Shown piece after piece: positions 52,812 to 61,397 of a DNA stretch of 64,000 bases. Source of the stretch: Terriglobia bacterium (lineage in GTDB: Bacteria; Acidobacteriota; Terriglobia; Terriglobales; Acidobacteriaceae); assembly GCA_020073495.1 (NCBI GenBank), contig JAIQFD010000002.1, positions 186,001 through 250,000 on the forward strand, read 5' to 3'. The notes beneath the pieces are model-generated. The model was not told the origin of the DNA. It did no database searches and saw nothing but the letters and a program-made list of their open reading frames with translations. A program made the translations under genes and the position numbers. The number at the start of each line of letters is the position of its first letter. Position 1 is the first letter of the stretch.

Positions 52812-54991
52812 TTTTGCGCCGAGGCAGGTGGCTTCTCGAAAAGCTTCGGATCCACCGCCGGATTGACCACAAACTCCTTGATCTCCGCCCCACCGCCCAC
52901 TTTACCGCCCTCGGTGAGCGTGCGTTTGAAGGGCAATGTGATGCCGTTGACCGTCCGCCAATCGGAATAATCCGCGGTCGTCTGCACCGGACCAGAGGGT
53001 GTATTGCGTTCGAAGATGGCTCGCAGCACGTGGCCGGTTTGCGGATCGACGAACCACCGGGCCCGTGCGCCATCGGCATCGATCTCCACGATCCGGGCTT
53101 CCACGCTCCCAATCTTCTCCGTTCCGCCGGCGACGAAGTTGTACTTCGGGTCATCCCGGTGCTGCGCTATGTTGATGAAGTCCCGCTTGTTGCTGTTAGC
53201 TACGTTTTCGCGCTGCTGTTGCGGCATCTCCTGGGTGCTGTCGCCCGACTGCATGAAGGCTACGTTGGGCCCTAGCACCATCGTGATCTCCCCCATCGGC
53301 GTCTGCATGGTGGTGCGCGAGTGGTCCGGCGGCACGACGATCGATTCGTACTCCATTTCAGTCGGTCCCTGGGGCGACTGCATGGTCATGGTAGCGGTCT
53401 GACGGAATGCCTTGACCGTGTCCAGTTTGGCAGCGCCCCCCATTCCTTCGACCACTCTTGCGATCAGCGCCTTGCCCTCGGCGTTGGAACTCGCAGGAGC
53501 TGCGCTGCCTGCGGCTCCCGCCGGCTGTGCGCTCTCTTCGCCCGGCGGCGGAGGAATGGTGATATCGATCGTCGTCACCGGCCCCAGCGATGCCAGCGGC
53601 TTGTCGAAATCCTTGTCGTTACCGACCACCAGCACAGCCAATTGGTCCGGATGCAGGTACTTCTGCGCCATCCGGGCCACGTCGGCCGTGGTCACCTTCT
53701 CGATCCCGCTGCGATACTGCTCGAGGAAGTCGGCCGGATAACCGTAGAACTCGTACGCCATCCGCTCCCGCATCACCTTCGCCTTCGAATCGAAATTGAA
53801 GATAAACGCGTTGAGGATGTCGTCCTTGGCGCGCTTGAGCTCTTCATCGGTCGGCGGATGCTGGAGCATGCCCACCATCTCCTCTTTCAGCGCCTGTGTG
53901 CCCTCGACGGTCGTCTGGCTCTTGGTTCCGAGCGACAGTCGGAGGATGCCGGGATGATCGAACGGCACTCCCAATCCGCCGCCGACCGCGTAAGCGAGCC
54001 CCTTCTTCGAGCGGACGTTGGTCATCAGGCGCGACGCAAACCCTCCCCCGAGCACCTCGTTCATGACTTCGATGGCGAAGTAATCGGGGCTGCGGCGCGT
54101 CACGTTGACCGGATACATCATGCGGATCGCGCTCTGGTTCACATCTTCCTTCGCGACGAAATAGACCCCCGGTTTCGCGCCCTTGAACTCCGCCGGCGTT
54201 TGCTTGTATGCCGGACCGCGCGCCCAGGCGTCGAACGCCTTGCGCAGCGTGGCCTCCAGTGCTTTGCTGTCGAAGTCGCCGGTGATGCCGAGAATGATGT
54301 TATTCGGCTGCACGTGTTTCTTGTGGAAGTCGAGCAGGTCCTGGCGCGTGACGGACGCGACGGTGGCGTACTCCGCCTGGCGAGCGTATGGGTTCTCCGT
54401 GCCGTAGGCCAGCTTCGTGGACTCGCGGCTTGCGATACTGCCGATCTGATCGTTGCGGCGCGAGATAGCGGTGTTCACCTGGTCTTTGGCAAGATCGATC
54501 TTGTCCTCACGGAACTCGGGGTTGTGGAGCAGATCAACGAACACGGCGAACACATCGTCGAAATCGCCCTTGAGACAGGAAAAGCTGATGTTGGTCGAGT
54601 CCACGCCGCCGCCGGTCTCGACCTTGGCGGCGCGGGCTTCGAGGAAATCGTCGAGCTGGTCGCCGGTCCTGGACTTGCTCCCACCGGTTCGCCACGACTC
54701 GCCGTAGATGGACATGACGCCGCTCTTCGACGCGGGAGTGTCGCGCCCGCCGCCGCGGATGCGCATGGTGCCGTCGATCAGCGGCAGCTCGTGGTCTTCT
54801 TGCAGGAAGATGACCATGCCGTTCTTGAGCTGGATCCGCTTTGGTTCTTGAGGATGGAATGGCGGTAGCGGCGGGGTGGGGATCTGCTGCCATTCGGGCT
54901 TGGGCGGCTCGGGCTGCGCCTGTTGCGCCGTCATGGGCAGCGCAGCGACCGCCACCAGACATGCGATCATTACACGGCGGAAGATGGTCAT
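52808..54991 (-). CDS. M16 peptidase-like subunit with inactive site and C-terminal lipoprotein-carrier-like domain
   Basis: A 727-residue exported protein with signal peptide (MIACLVAVAALPMTA). Residues 30-490 are two M16 (pitrilysin) domains, but the zinc motif HxxEH is missing; the matching place reads VMSIYGESW. It is therefore the regulatory subunit of a heterodimer with the active M16 encoded just upstream. Residues 505-727 add a separate domain (ALIARVVEGMGGAAKLDTV through YSDWRTVNGITLPF), resembling LolA/outer-membrane-lipoprotein-sorting-like folds seen in acidobacterial secreted proteins. Overlap with the upstream gene is 4 bp (ATGA). Confidence 0.87.
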   Translation of the reverse strand: MTIFRRVMIACLVAVAALPMTAQQAQPEPPKPEWQQIPTPPLPPFHPQEPKRIQLKNGMVIFLQEDHELPLIDGTMRIRGGGRDTPASKSGVMSIYGESWRTGGSKSRTGDQLDDFLEARAAKVETGGGVDSTNISFSCLKGDFDDVFAVFVDLLHNPEFREDKIDLAKDQVNTAISRRNDQIGSIASRESTKLAYGTENPYARQAEYATVASVTRQDLLDFHKKHVQPNNIILGITGDFDSKALEATLRKAFDAWARGPAYKQTPAEFKGAKPGVYFVAKEDVNQSAIRMMYPVNVTRRSPDYFAIEVMNEVLGGGFASRLMTNVRSKKGLAYAVGGGLGVPFDHPGILRLSLGTKSQTTVEGTQALKEEMVGMLQHPPTDEELKRAKDDILNAFIFNFDSKAKVMRERMAYEFYGYPADFLEQYRSGIEKVTTADVARMAQKYLHPDQLAVLVVGNDKDFDKPLASLGPVTTIDITIPPPPGEESAQPAGAAGSAAPASSNAEGKALIARVVEGMGGAAKLDTVKAFRQTATMTMQSPQGPTEMEYESIVVPPDHSRTTMQTPMGEITMVLGPNVAFMQSGDSTQEMPQQQRENVANSNKRDFINIAQHRDDPKYNFVAGGTEKIGSVEARIVEIDADGARARWFVDPQTGHVLRAIFERNTPSGPVQTTADYSDWRTVNGITLPFKRTLTEGGKVGGGAEIKEFVVNPAVDPKLFEKPPASAQK

Positions 54992-56511
54992 TGCCGGCCT
55001 CCTTTGGTCGCGGCGGCCGGCTTGCGTGTCTGCAGGATGCCCACCGTACGGTTCTCTGGGACGAAGATCGTGTTGGCCACGCGCCGGATGTCTGATTTCG
55101 TCACCTTATCGATCTTGTCCACCTGCCGGAACAGCTCGCGCCAGTCGCCGAACCGCGCCTGGTAGATCGCGAGTGCGGTCGCCAACCCTTCGTTCTCTCC
55201 CAGACTGCGGATCAGGTCCGCCTTGGCCCGGGTCTTGATCATCTTCAGCTCTTCGTCAGTGACGTCCTGCGCTTTCACCCGCTCGATCTCGGCATGGATC
55301 GCTTCGCGCAGTTCAGCCGTCGTATGGCCCGGCGTGGGCACCGCGTAGAACGCGAACAGGCTGGGGTACTTGGTTCCGGGGAAGCCGCTGAACCCTTCCG
55401 CATCGGCCGCGATCTTCTTGTCCCGGACCAGCGATCGGTACAGGCGCGAAGTGCGGCCGTTCGACATCAGGTCAGTGATCGCGTCGTACACCACGTCGTC
55501 GGGATCGCGGTAATCTGGACGGTGGTAGCCCTCGAGGTAGAACGGCTGGGCTCGGTCCTCGAGCACGACCTCGCGCTCGGATTTCTGCGCTGGTTCCTGC
55601 GTGCGGAGGGGTAGCGGCTCCGGGCGGGTGGGGATCTGGCCGAAGTATCTTTCCACCAGCGGGAGCAACTGCTCCGGCTTGACGTCCCCTACGACCGCGA
55701 CGGTCATGTTCGCCGGCACGTAATAAACGTTGTAAAAATTGAGCGCGTCAGTCGCGGAAAAGTTGTTCAGATCCGACATCCACCCGATGGTAGGCCGGTG
55801 ATACGGATGCGCGATGTACGCCGATGACTGGAACTGTTCCACGAGGCGGCCGATGGGGCTGCTGTCAGTCCGCATCCTCCGCTCTTCGATGACCACGTCG
55901 CGCTCCTTATAGAACTCGCGCATGACGGGGTTGCGCATCCGCTCCGATTCCATGTAGGCCCAGAGCTGCGTCCGGTTCGCCGGCATGGAGTAGAAATAGT
56001 CCGTCTGATCCATGTTGGTGGAGGCGTTCATCCCTACGCCGCCCTGGCTCTCGATCGCGTTCGAGAATTCTTCCGGGATCACGTACTGGTCGGCTTCGGC
56101 GATGGCATCCTTCCAGGCTTTCTGCAGTTCCTCCAGCTTCTTCGGGTCCTTGCCGACCTCCTTCAGCGATTCGGCCCGGTACGCCGCGTACGCCTGCTCG
56201 ACTTTCTCCAGCGCGATCTTCTCCGCCGGCCAGTTCTTGGTGCCGATCCTGTCCGTACCCTTGAAAGCCATGTGCTCGAACATGTGGGCCAGACCGGTTT
56301 CTCCGGACGGGTCCTGCGACGAGCCGGCGTCCACCAATGTGTAGAACGAGAACACCGGCGCCTCCGGACGCTGGCAAATGACGACCGTCAATCCATTGGG
56401 GAGTTTCTTGACTGTGACCCGCTTTTCGAAAGAAGCGACGTCCTGGGCCCAGGCGGGAACGAGGAAGAAAAGCAGAAACGCGAGCACCAGCCCGCGTCGC
56501 GGGGACTTCAT
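54988..56511 (-). CDS. Active M16 zinc metallopeptidase subunit
   Basis: A 507-residue periplasmic M16B peptidase. The ATG at 56511 follows GGAGGTCAC and gives a signal peptide (GLVLAFLLFFLVPAWAQ). The inverted zinc motif HMFEH sits near residues 75-79 (GLAHMFEHMAFKG) and the third ligand is probably the Glu of YMESERM. The C-terminal domain has the usual Arg-Tyr-type segment. It is the first gene of the four-gene minus-strand operon and should form a clam-shell heterodimer with the inactive partner. Such pairs degrade or mature short peptides. Confidence 0.92.
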   Translation of the reverse strand: MKSPRRGLVLAFLLFFLVPAWAQDVASFEKRVTVKKLPNGLTVVICQRPEAPVFSFYTLVDAGSSQDPSGETGLAHMFEHMAFKGTDRIGTKNWPAEKIALEKVEQAYAAYRAESLKEVGKDPKKLEELQKAWKDAIAEADQYVIPEEFSNAIESQGGVGMNASTNMDQTDYFYSMPANRTQLWAYMESERMRNPVMREFYKERDVVIEERRMRTDSSPIGRLVEQFQSSAYIAHPYHRPTIGWMSDLNNFSATDALNFYNVYYVPANMTVAVVGDVKPEQLLPLVERYFGQIPTRPEPLPLRTQEPAQKSEREVVLEDRAQPFYLEGYHRPDYRDPDDVVYDAITDLMSNGRTSRLYRSLVRDKKIAADAEGFSGFPGTKYPSLFAFYAVPTPGHTTAELREAIHAEIERVKAQDVTDEELKMIKTRAKADLIRSLGENEGLATALAIYQARFGDWRELFRQVDKIDKVTKSDIRRVANTIFVPENRTVGILQTRKPAAATKGGRQ

Positions 56512-56649
56512 TGTGACCTCCACGCGTCAGCGTACAAACATTCGACACTACTGGTTGGACGAGAGACGTGTCAAATCGTGAGACGTCCCTTTCTGGCACA
56601 GATGAAGAGGCGGCACGGCCTCTCCGGAGCGGCGCGGTGCTGGTGTAGC

Positions 56650-57165
56650 ATGGATGCAATGCGTGTTCTGGGGATCGACTGCGGCGGGGAAGTGACAGGG
56701 TACGGGATCGTCGAGCAGGGAAGTGACCTCAAGCTCGTGCACGTGACCTCCGGCGCCATCAAGCTCTCGATGCGCCTCACCCTGGCCATGCGGCTAGCGC
56801 ACGTGTTCAGCGAGCTGCGCACCATCATCCAGTTACACCGCCCGGACGTCGCCGCGGTCGAGGATGTCTTTTACGCGCTGAACGCCAAGACGGCTCTGAA
56901 GCTGGGGCAGGTGCGCGGCGTGGCCATGCTCGCCGCCTCCAGTTGCGGGTTGGAGGTCGCCGAGTACGCCCCTCTGACCATCAAGTCGGCGGTGGTCGGC
57001 TACGGTAAGGCGGAAAAATCGCAGGTGCAGCAGATGGTCGCGCGCCTGCTTGGTCTGAAGGAACCCCCGCAGCCCTCCGATGTCGCGGACGCGCTGGCCA
57101 TCGCCATCTGCCACCTGCACACCTCGGCGACCCTGTTGCGCCAGGGTGCCGGCGGAACCAGATGA
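56650..57165 (+). CDS. ruvC: Holliday junction resolvase RuvC
   Basis: RuvC cuts Holliday junctions after RuvAB branch migration. The 171-residue frame from the ATG at 56650 (or 56659) has the first catalytic Asp in VLGIDCGGEVTGYG, the Glu in AVEDVFYALNAKTALKLGQ and the last acids in SDVADALAIAICH. The usual GIDPG is GIDCG here, a conservative oddity next to the catalytic Asp. ruvA and ruvB are not adjacent. Its stop overlaps the next gene (ATGA). Confidence 0.95.
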   Translation: MDAMRVLGIDCGGEVTGYGIVEQGSDLKLVHVTSGAIKLSMRLTLAMRLAHVFSELRTIIQLHRPDVAAVEDVFYALNAKTALKLGQVRGVAMLAASSCGLEVAEYAPLTIKSAVVGYGKAEKSQVQQMVARLLGLKEPPQPSDVADALAIAICHLHTSATLLRQGAGGTR

Positions 57166-57878
57166 CGGCGCCAGGGCCACGCTGGGGGAACCCGGCACAC
57201 CTGCTGGTGCCGGTGCTGCTTCTGGCGATGGCGGGATGGGCACAGGCTCCCAAGCCGGAGCCTGACGCCAAGTCTACCGCTGTCCCGACGGTCACGTTCA
57301 CCCTCGATTGGCCAGTAGCCAAGCCGCCGCATTACTCCATCTCCATCGAATCCGCAGGACGCGCCACCTACACCGCGGTCGACGAGACGGGCGACCCCGC
57401 CGAGCCCTACACGCGGAATTTCACGGTTACCGATGCCACCCGCGAGCGCATCTTCGCTGCCGCAAAGGCGCTGGACTACTTCCGCGGACAGTTCGACTTC
57501 ACCAAGCACAGGATCGCCTTCACTGGTCGCAAGACGTTCAGTTATGCCGATCCCGACCGCCGCTTCCAGACTACCTACAACTGGTCGGAGAATGCCCAGT
57601 TGATGGACCTGACACACTTGTTTCAGGCGATTGAGAACACGCTCGATTACGGGCGCAAGCTGGAGTACCTGCGTCGCTTCGACCGGATGGGTCTGAACGC
57701 CGAGCTCAAGGCCATGGAAGAGGCAGCGAAGGACCACTACCTGGCCGAAGTCCACGCTATAGAACCGTTGTTACGCCAAATCGCGGACGACCCGAACGTC
57801 ATGGACTTGGCCCGGCAGCGCGCTCGACGCCTGCTGATCCTTGCCTCCGCAGAAACGGCCTCTTCCTCCGCGCACTGA
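57162..57878 (+). CDS. Exported protein of unknown function
   Basis: A 238-residue protein with an N-terminal export signal (LLVPVLLLAMAGWAQ). The rest has a beta-rich first half (YSISIESAGRATYTAVDETG) and a helical second half ending in AEVHAIEPLLRQIADDPNV. I do not recognise a family, though similar ruvC-linked proteins are plausible in Acidobacteria. It overlaps ruvC by 4 bp, so it depends on ruvC translation. Confidence 0.75.
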   Translation: MTAPGPRWGNPAHLLVPVLLLAMAGWAQAPKPEPDAKSTAVPTVTFTLDWPVAKPPHYSISIESAGRATYTAVDETGDPAEPYTRNFTVTDATRERIFAAAKALDYFRGQFDFTKHRIAFTGRKTFSYADPDRRFQTTYNWSENAQLMDLTHLFQAIENTLDYGRKLEYLRRFDRMGLNAELKAMEEAAKDHYLAEVHAIEPLLRQIADDPNVMDLARQRARRLLILASAETASSSAH

Positions 57879-57966
57879 CCTTGCGGAGTGGGAACAATGC
57901 CGCCGGAGAGCAACACTGGCTGGCGTTAGGGCATCCAAAGACATAGGATTGAGGTGGGAGTTCCAT

Positions 57967-59502
57967 ATGTCCATCCGAAAAGTGGGCTACGCACTTCTGC
58001 TTTCGGCGCTCGTTTGCGCAGGGCTGCCCGCCTGGGCGGACTCTCTCGCGCGCATCGTGCGCTTGAGTTACGTAGACGGCGACGTGCAGATCGATCGCGG
58101 CACGGGCCGCGGATTCGAGCGCGCCGTACTCAACCTGCCCGTCGTTCAAGGGGCGCAACTGGCGACCCGCGACAGCGCCAGCGCCGAGGTCGAATTCGAG
58201 GACGGCAGTACTCTCCGCCTTATTCCCAACACTTCTGTGGCGTTCCATGAGCTCGGCTTGCGCAGTTCCGGCGAGCGCGTGTCTGGGATCGATCTGATCG
58301 ATGGGACCGTCTACCTTGAGGCCACCAGGAAAAAGGACGATTTCACCATCACAACCGGCAGCCAGACGATTGCTCTGACCCATCCGGCCCGCTTCCGTAT
58401 CTCCCGCAGCGGCTCCGAGGTCCGGCTCGCGGTCTTCAAAGGCGACGTCGATGCTCGTACTGAGAGCGGCTCGGTGCGCGTCAAGAAGGACGAGACCTTC
58501 GCTCTCAATCTCGAGGATCCGTCCCAGTACCAGCTGGCGAAGGGTGTGGATGAGGAAAGCTACGATGCCTGGAACCGGGAGCGCGACCAGTATCGCGAGA
58601 CCTACGCCTCGACGCATCACGAGGGCTACAACTCGCAATACAACTACGGCTATAGCGACCTGAATTACTTCGGCAGCTTTGCACAGTATTCCAGCTACGG
58701 ATTGCTGTGGCGTCCCTATAACGTGGGCCCGTCCTGGGATCCCTTCGGCGACGGCGCCTGGATGTACTACCCGGGCCACGGTTACATGTGGGTATCGGCC
58801 TATCCCTGGGGCTGGATGCCTTACCGCTACGGAAGCTGGATATACGTTCCGGGGTACGGATGGGCTTGGCGCCCGGCACGCACCTGGAACACCTGGTACG
58901 CAGTGCCGGTGATCTACCGTGCGCCGGTGGGATACGTCGCTCCGCAGCCGCCGATGGTCAAGACGACCCCCGGAGTCGTGCCGGGGACTGTCGTGGTCGG
59001 CAAGGGCCCGATTGACACGGTCCGCAGCGAGCGCTTCACCCGCTGGACTCTGGATCAAGAGCGCAAGGCCAACACGTCAGCGGCTAAGAAGGGGCGCGTG
59101 AGTCCGGTACCGCCATCGTCGGCGGTCTCTCCTGCTGCCCCGGCAGCGACGGCGCCGGCCACAACCACGCCTGCACCTTCGGCGGCTCCCGGAGTGCATT
59201 CGCACCGACGTGCCGACGTGGATCGCGATGCCGGGATGAAGAAGGGTGCTGGCGGCACTGCGCCCAGCGTCGCTCCTGTACCCCGCTCGGCGCCTCCGGC
59301 GGCCGCGCCTCCGCCACCGGCAGCAACTCATCCGCGGTCTTCTTCGAGTCCATCTTCGACGAAGACCGGGCCGCATTTTTCCGACGGGTCCCGTTCCTCG
59401 GCGTCCTCTGGTGGCAGCACGTCCCACTCCAGTGGCAGCGCGTCTCGCTCCACCAGCAGCAGCAGTAGCGGGTCGAAAAGCACGGGTGGTGAAAAGAAAT
59501 AA
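57967..59502 (+). CDS. FecR-domain, Trp/Tyr-rich exported protein
   Basis: A 511-residue exported protein (signal peptide ending AGLPAWA). Residues 30-180 form a FecR-type domain (LSYVDGDVQIDRGTGRGFER, VEFEDGSTLRLIPNTSVAF). A Tyr- and Trp-rich repeat region follows (SYGLLWRPYNVGPSWDPFGD, GYGWAWRPARTWNTW), the DUF6600-like signature of acidobacterial proteins. The last 130 residues are low-complexity Pro/Ala and Ser/Thr tracts. It is probably a cell-surface or periplasmic structural protein. The ATG at 57967 follows a GAGGTGGGAG ribosome site. A terminator follows directly. Confidence 0.88.
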   Translation: MSIRKVGYALLLSALVCAGLPAWADSLARIVRLSYVDGDVQIDRGTGRGFERAVLNLPVVQGAQLATRDSASAEVEFEDGSTLRLIPNTSVAFHELGLRSSGERVSGIDLIDGTVYLEATRKKDDFTITTGSQTIALTHPARFRISRSGSEVRLAVFKGDVDARTESGSVRVKKDETFALNLEDPSQYQLAKGVDEESYDAWNRERDQYRETYASTHHEGYNSQYNYGYSDLNYFGSFAQYSSYGLLWRPYNVGPSWDPFGDGAWMYYPGHGYMWVSAYPWGWMPYRYGSWIYVPGYGWAWRPARTWNTWYAVPVIYRAPVGYVAPQPPMVKTTPGVVPGTVVVGKGPIDTVRSERFTRWTLDQERKANTSAAKKGRVSPVPPSSAVSPAAPAATAPATTTPAPSAAPGVHSHRRADVDRDAGMKKGAGGTAPSVAPVPRSAPPAAAPPPPAATHPRSSSSPSSTKTGPHFSDGSRSSASSGGSTSHSSGSASRSTSSSSSGSKSTGGEKK

Positions 59503-59519
59503 TCGTGATCAATGGGAAA

Positions 59520-59553
59520 GGGGCGGCCATCGCGGTCGCCCCATTTTGTTTTT
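59520..59553 (+). terminator. Intrinsic terminator after the FecR-domain gene
   Basis: GGGGCGGCC-ATCGC-GGTCGCCCC makes a 9-bp stem (one G-U pair) with a 5-base loop, followed by ATTTTGTTTTT. It ends the ruvC operon and sits 8 bp before the convergent MEMO gene. Confidence 0.8.
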
Positions 59554-59560
59554 GCGGGGA

Positions 59561-60370
59561 TCAGCGGACGATCACCCCGGCGTAACCCACCACCATATTG
59601 CGGTCGCCGGAGACGTCGCCTGAGGTCGCGTACTTCACCAGTTCTGCGGAACTTGCGCCCAGGATCTTGGCCGCCGTGAGCATGGCCACCGTCGGCCCGT
59701 AGCCACACATGCTGATGTCCTCGTGCATGATCACATCGAACAGCCCGCGCGGATCCAAAGCCAGGATCTTGTCGATCGCCTTGTGGTCCTTGACCCGCGT
59801 GACCGCGTCCGACTCGTAATGGTTCATGTCGCTGGAGGCGACGATCAGCACGCGTTCCTTGCACTTGGCGATGAGGCTCGCCATGGCCTCTCCCAGCCCC
59901 TGCAACGGTTCGAACGAGCCGACTCCCACCGTGATCGGCACGAAGGTGAAGTTCGACTGCATGGCCTGGAGGAAAGGAAGCTGCACTTCCAGCGCATGCT
60001 CGGCCCGATGGGCATCCGCATCCTCGCTGACCAGTTTCGAGGACTTCAGCAGTTCCGCGGCGAGTTCCTCGTCCACCCGCGCCTGGCCGAGAGGCGTATC
60101 CCACACGCCTTGCTTCATCACCGCGAGCGGTTTTCCCATGCCGGTATGGTTGGGGCACAGAATGATGTAACGGGAAGGCAGATCGAGGCGCGCGTACACC
60201 GCTCCTGCCACGTGCCCCGAGTACATATAACCGGCGTGGGGCACGATGCAGCCCAGGGCGGTTACCTTCTCGGCCGTAGGCCGCAGGTAGGACTTGATGT
60301 CATGCAGGAGGACGTCCGGCTGGGCGGGATAGAAGCGTCCGGCGACCGCCGGGTGCCGTACAAGAGGCAT
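59561..60370 (-). CDS. AmmeMemoRadiSam system protein B (MEMO1 family)
   Basis: A 269-residue MEMO-family protein, structurally related to class III extradiol dioxygenases. Typical parts are RHPAVAGRFYPAQPD at the start, CIVPHAGYMYSGHVAGAVYA, LCPNHTGMGKPLAV, HRAEHALEVQLPFLQ and SSDMNHYES. The three metal-ligand positions (His of VPHAGY, His of CPNHTG, and Cys or His later) can be seen. Bacterial members accompany AMMECR1 and a radical-SAM enzyme; neither is adjacent here. Start at 60370 follows AGGAGG. The function in bacteria is not established. Confidence 0.92.
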   Translation of the reverse strand: MPLVRHPAVAGRFYPAQPDVLLHDIKSYLRPTAEKVTALGCIVPHAGYMYSGHVAGAVYARLDLPSRYIILCPNHTGMGKPLAVMKQGVWDTPLGQARVDEELAAELLKSSKLVSEDADAHRAEHALEVQLPFLQAMQSNFTFVPITVGVGSFEPLQGLGEAMASLIAKCKERVLIVASSDMNHYESDAVTRVKDHKAIDKILALDPRGLFDVIMHEDISMCGYGPTVAMLTAAKILGASSAELVKYATSGDVSGDRNMVVGYAGVIVR

Positions 60371-60452
60371 AGGCACCTCCTGCTCAGGGATTGTGCGCCT
60401 GCGCCCCGGCAAAGCGCAACGTCATGCGACCTGCGGAGCCGCCGCGCTTCGC

Positions 60453-61301
60453 CTACTGTGTTCCACGCAGGTGACGGAACATGGAGGCAGCTTTGGCTAG
60501 GGAAATGGCCTCGGCGCGCTCATCCGCTTTCACTCCAGCCGCCGCCAAAGCGCGGCGGATGTCTTCGTCCTGGTAGCGCTCCCGCAGGTTGTTGCGCAGC
60601 GTCTTTCGCTTCTGGCCGAACGAAAGCTTCAAGTAATCCTCGAACTCCCGACCCGAAACCTTTAGGCTCTCGACCTGTGGCTGGACCGTGAGGCGCAGCA
60701 CCGTGGAGTGAACTTTGGGTGGCGGCGCGAACGCGCCCGGAGGTAGCGTGAACAGCTTTTCAATCTTGGCGTAGAGCTGCGTCGTCGCCGAAAGCAGCCC
60801 GTAGTCGCGCGACCCCGGCTTGGCCGCGATGCGGTCCGCCACCTCCTTCTGCACCATGATCACAATCTCCGTCATCACCTCGTGGAACCGCAGCAGGTGC
60901 AGGAGGATGGGGGAAGTGATGTAGTACGGCAGGTTGCCGACGACCACCGCCTTGTCGCTGGCGCCCGGGTGGATATCGCCTGAGGTCCGGCGCTCGCGGC
61001 GCATCAGTCTGCCAAGGTCGATGTCGAGCACGTCCCCTTCCACGATCTCGAGATTCGGCCGATTGGCGTGCTTCATGCGCAATTGCGCTCCCAGGACCCG
61101 GTCGAGCTCGATGGCGATCAGGTACCCGGCGCGGTTCGCCAGCAGTGAGGTCAGCGCACCCCGGCCGGGGCCGATCTCGATGACCACGCGCTGCGACACG
61201 TCGCCCAACGCGTTCACAATGCGTTCCGCCGCCCTCGGATCGGCGAGAAAGTTCTGTCCCAATCTGGGACGCCGCGTTTCCCTCGCGGGCCTTCTACCCA
61301 T
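60453..61301 (-). CDS. rsmA: 16S rRNA dimethyladenosine transferase RsmA/KsgA
   Basis: RsmA dimethylates two adjacent adenosines near the 3' end of 16S rRNA during 30S assembly. The 282 residues hold PRLGQNFLADPRAAERIV, the SAM motif VVIEIGPGRGALTSLLA, the acidic motifs IAIELDRVL and VEGDVLDI, and the catalytic NLPYYITSP. The C-terminal helical domain is complete. It is divergent from glgA. RsmA and the Era GTPase encoded at the left end act on the same rRNA region. Confidence 0.96.
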   Translation of the reverse strand: MGRRPARETRRPRLGQNFLADPRAAERIVNALGDVSQRVVIEIGPGRGALTSLLANRAGYLIAIELDRVLGAQLRMKHANRPNLEIVEGDVLDIDLGRLMRRERRTSGDIHPGASDKAVVVGNLPYYITSPILLHLLRFHEVMTEIVIMVQKEVADRIAAKPGSRDYGLLSATTQLYAKIEKLFTLPPGAFAPPPKVHSTVLRLTVQPQVESLKVSGREFEDYLKLSFGQKRKTLRNNLRERYQDEDIRRALAAAGVKADERAEAISLAKAASMFRHLRGTQ

Positions 61302-61397
61302 GCAGCTCCCTTGCGTTGACCCTTCCTGTTACGGGATTTAGACTAGACCTTCCGCCCGCAAGCCATCGCGGATCTCGCCTGTTCGGAGGTCTCCCCA

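Noticed and set aside
56272-56649. A longer start for RuvC
   Set aside because: The extension overlaps the M16 gene on the other strand and precedes the conserved RuvC N-terminus by 126 codons.
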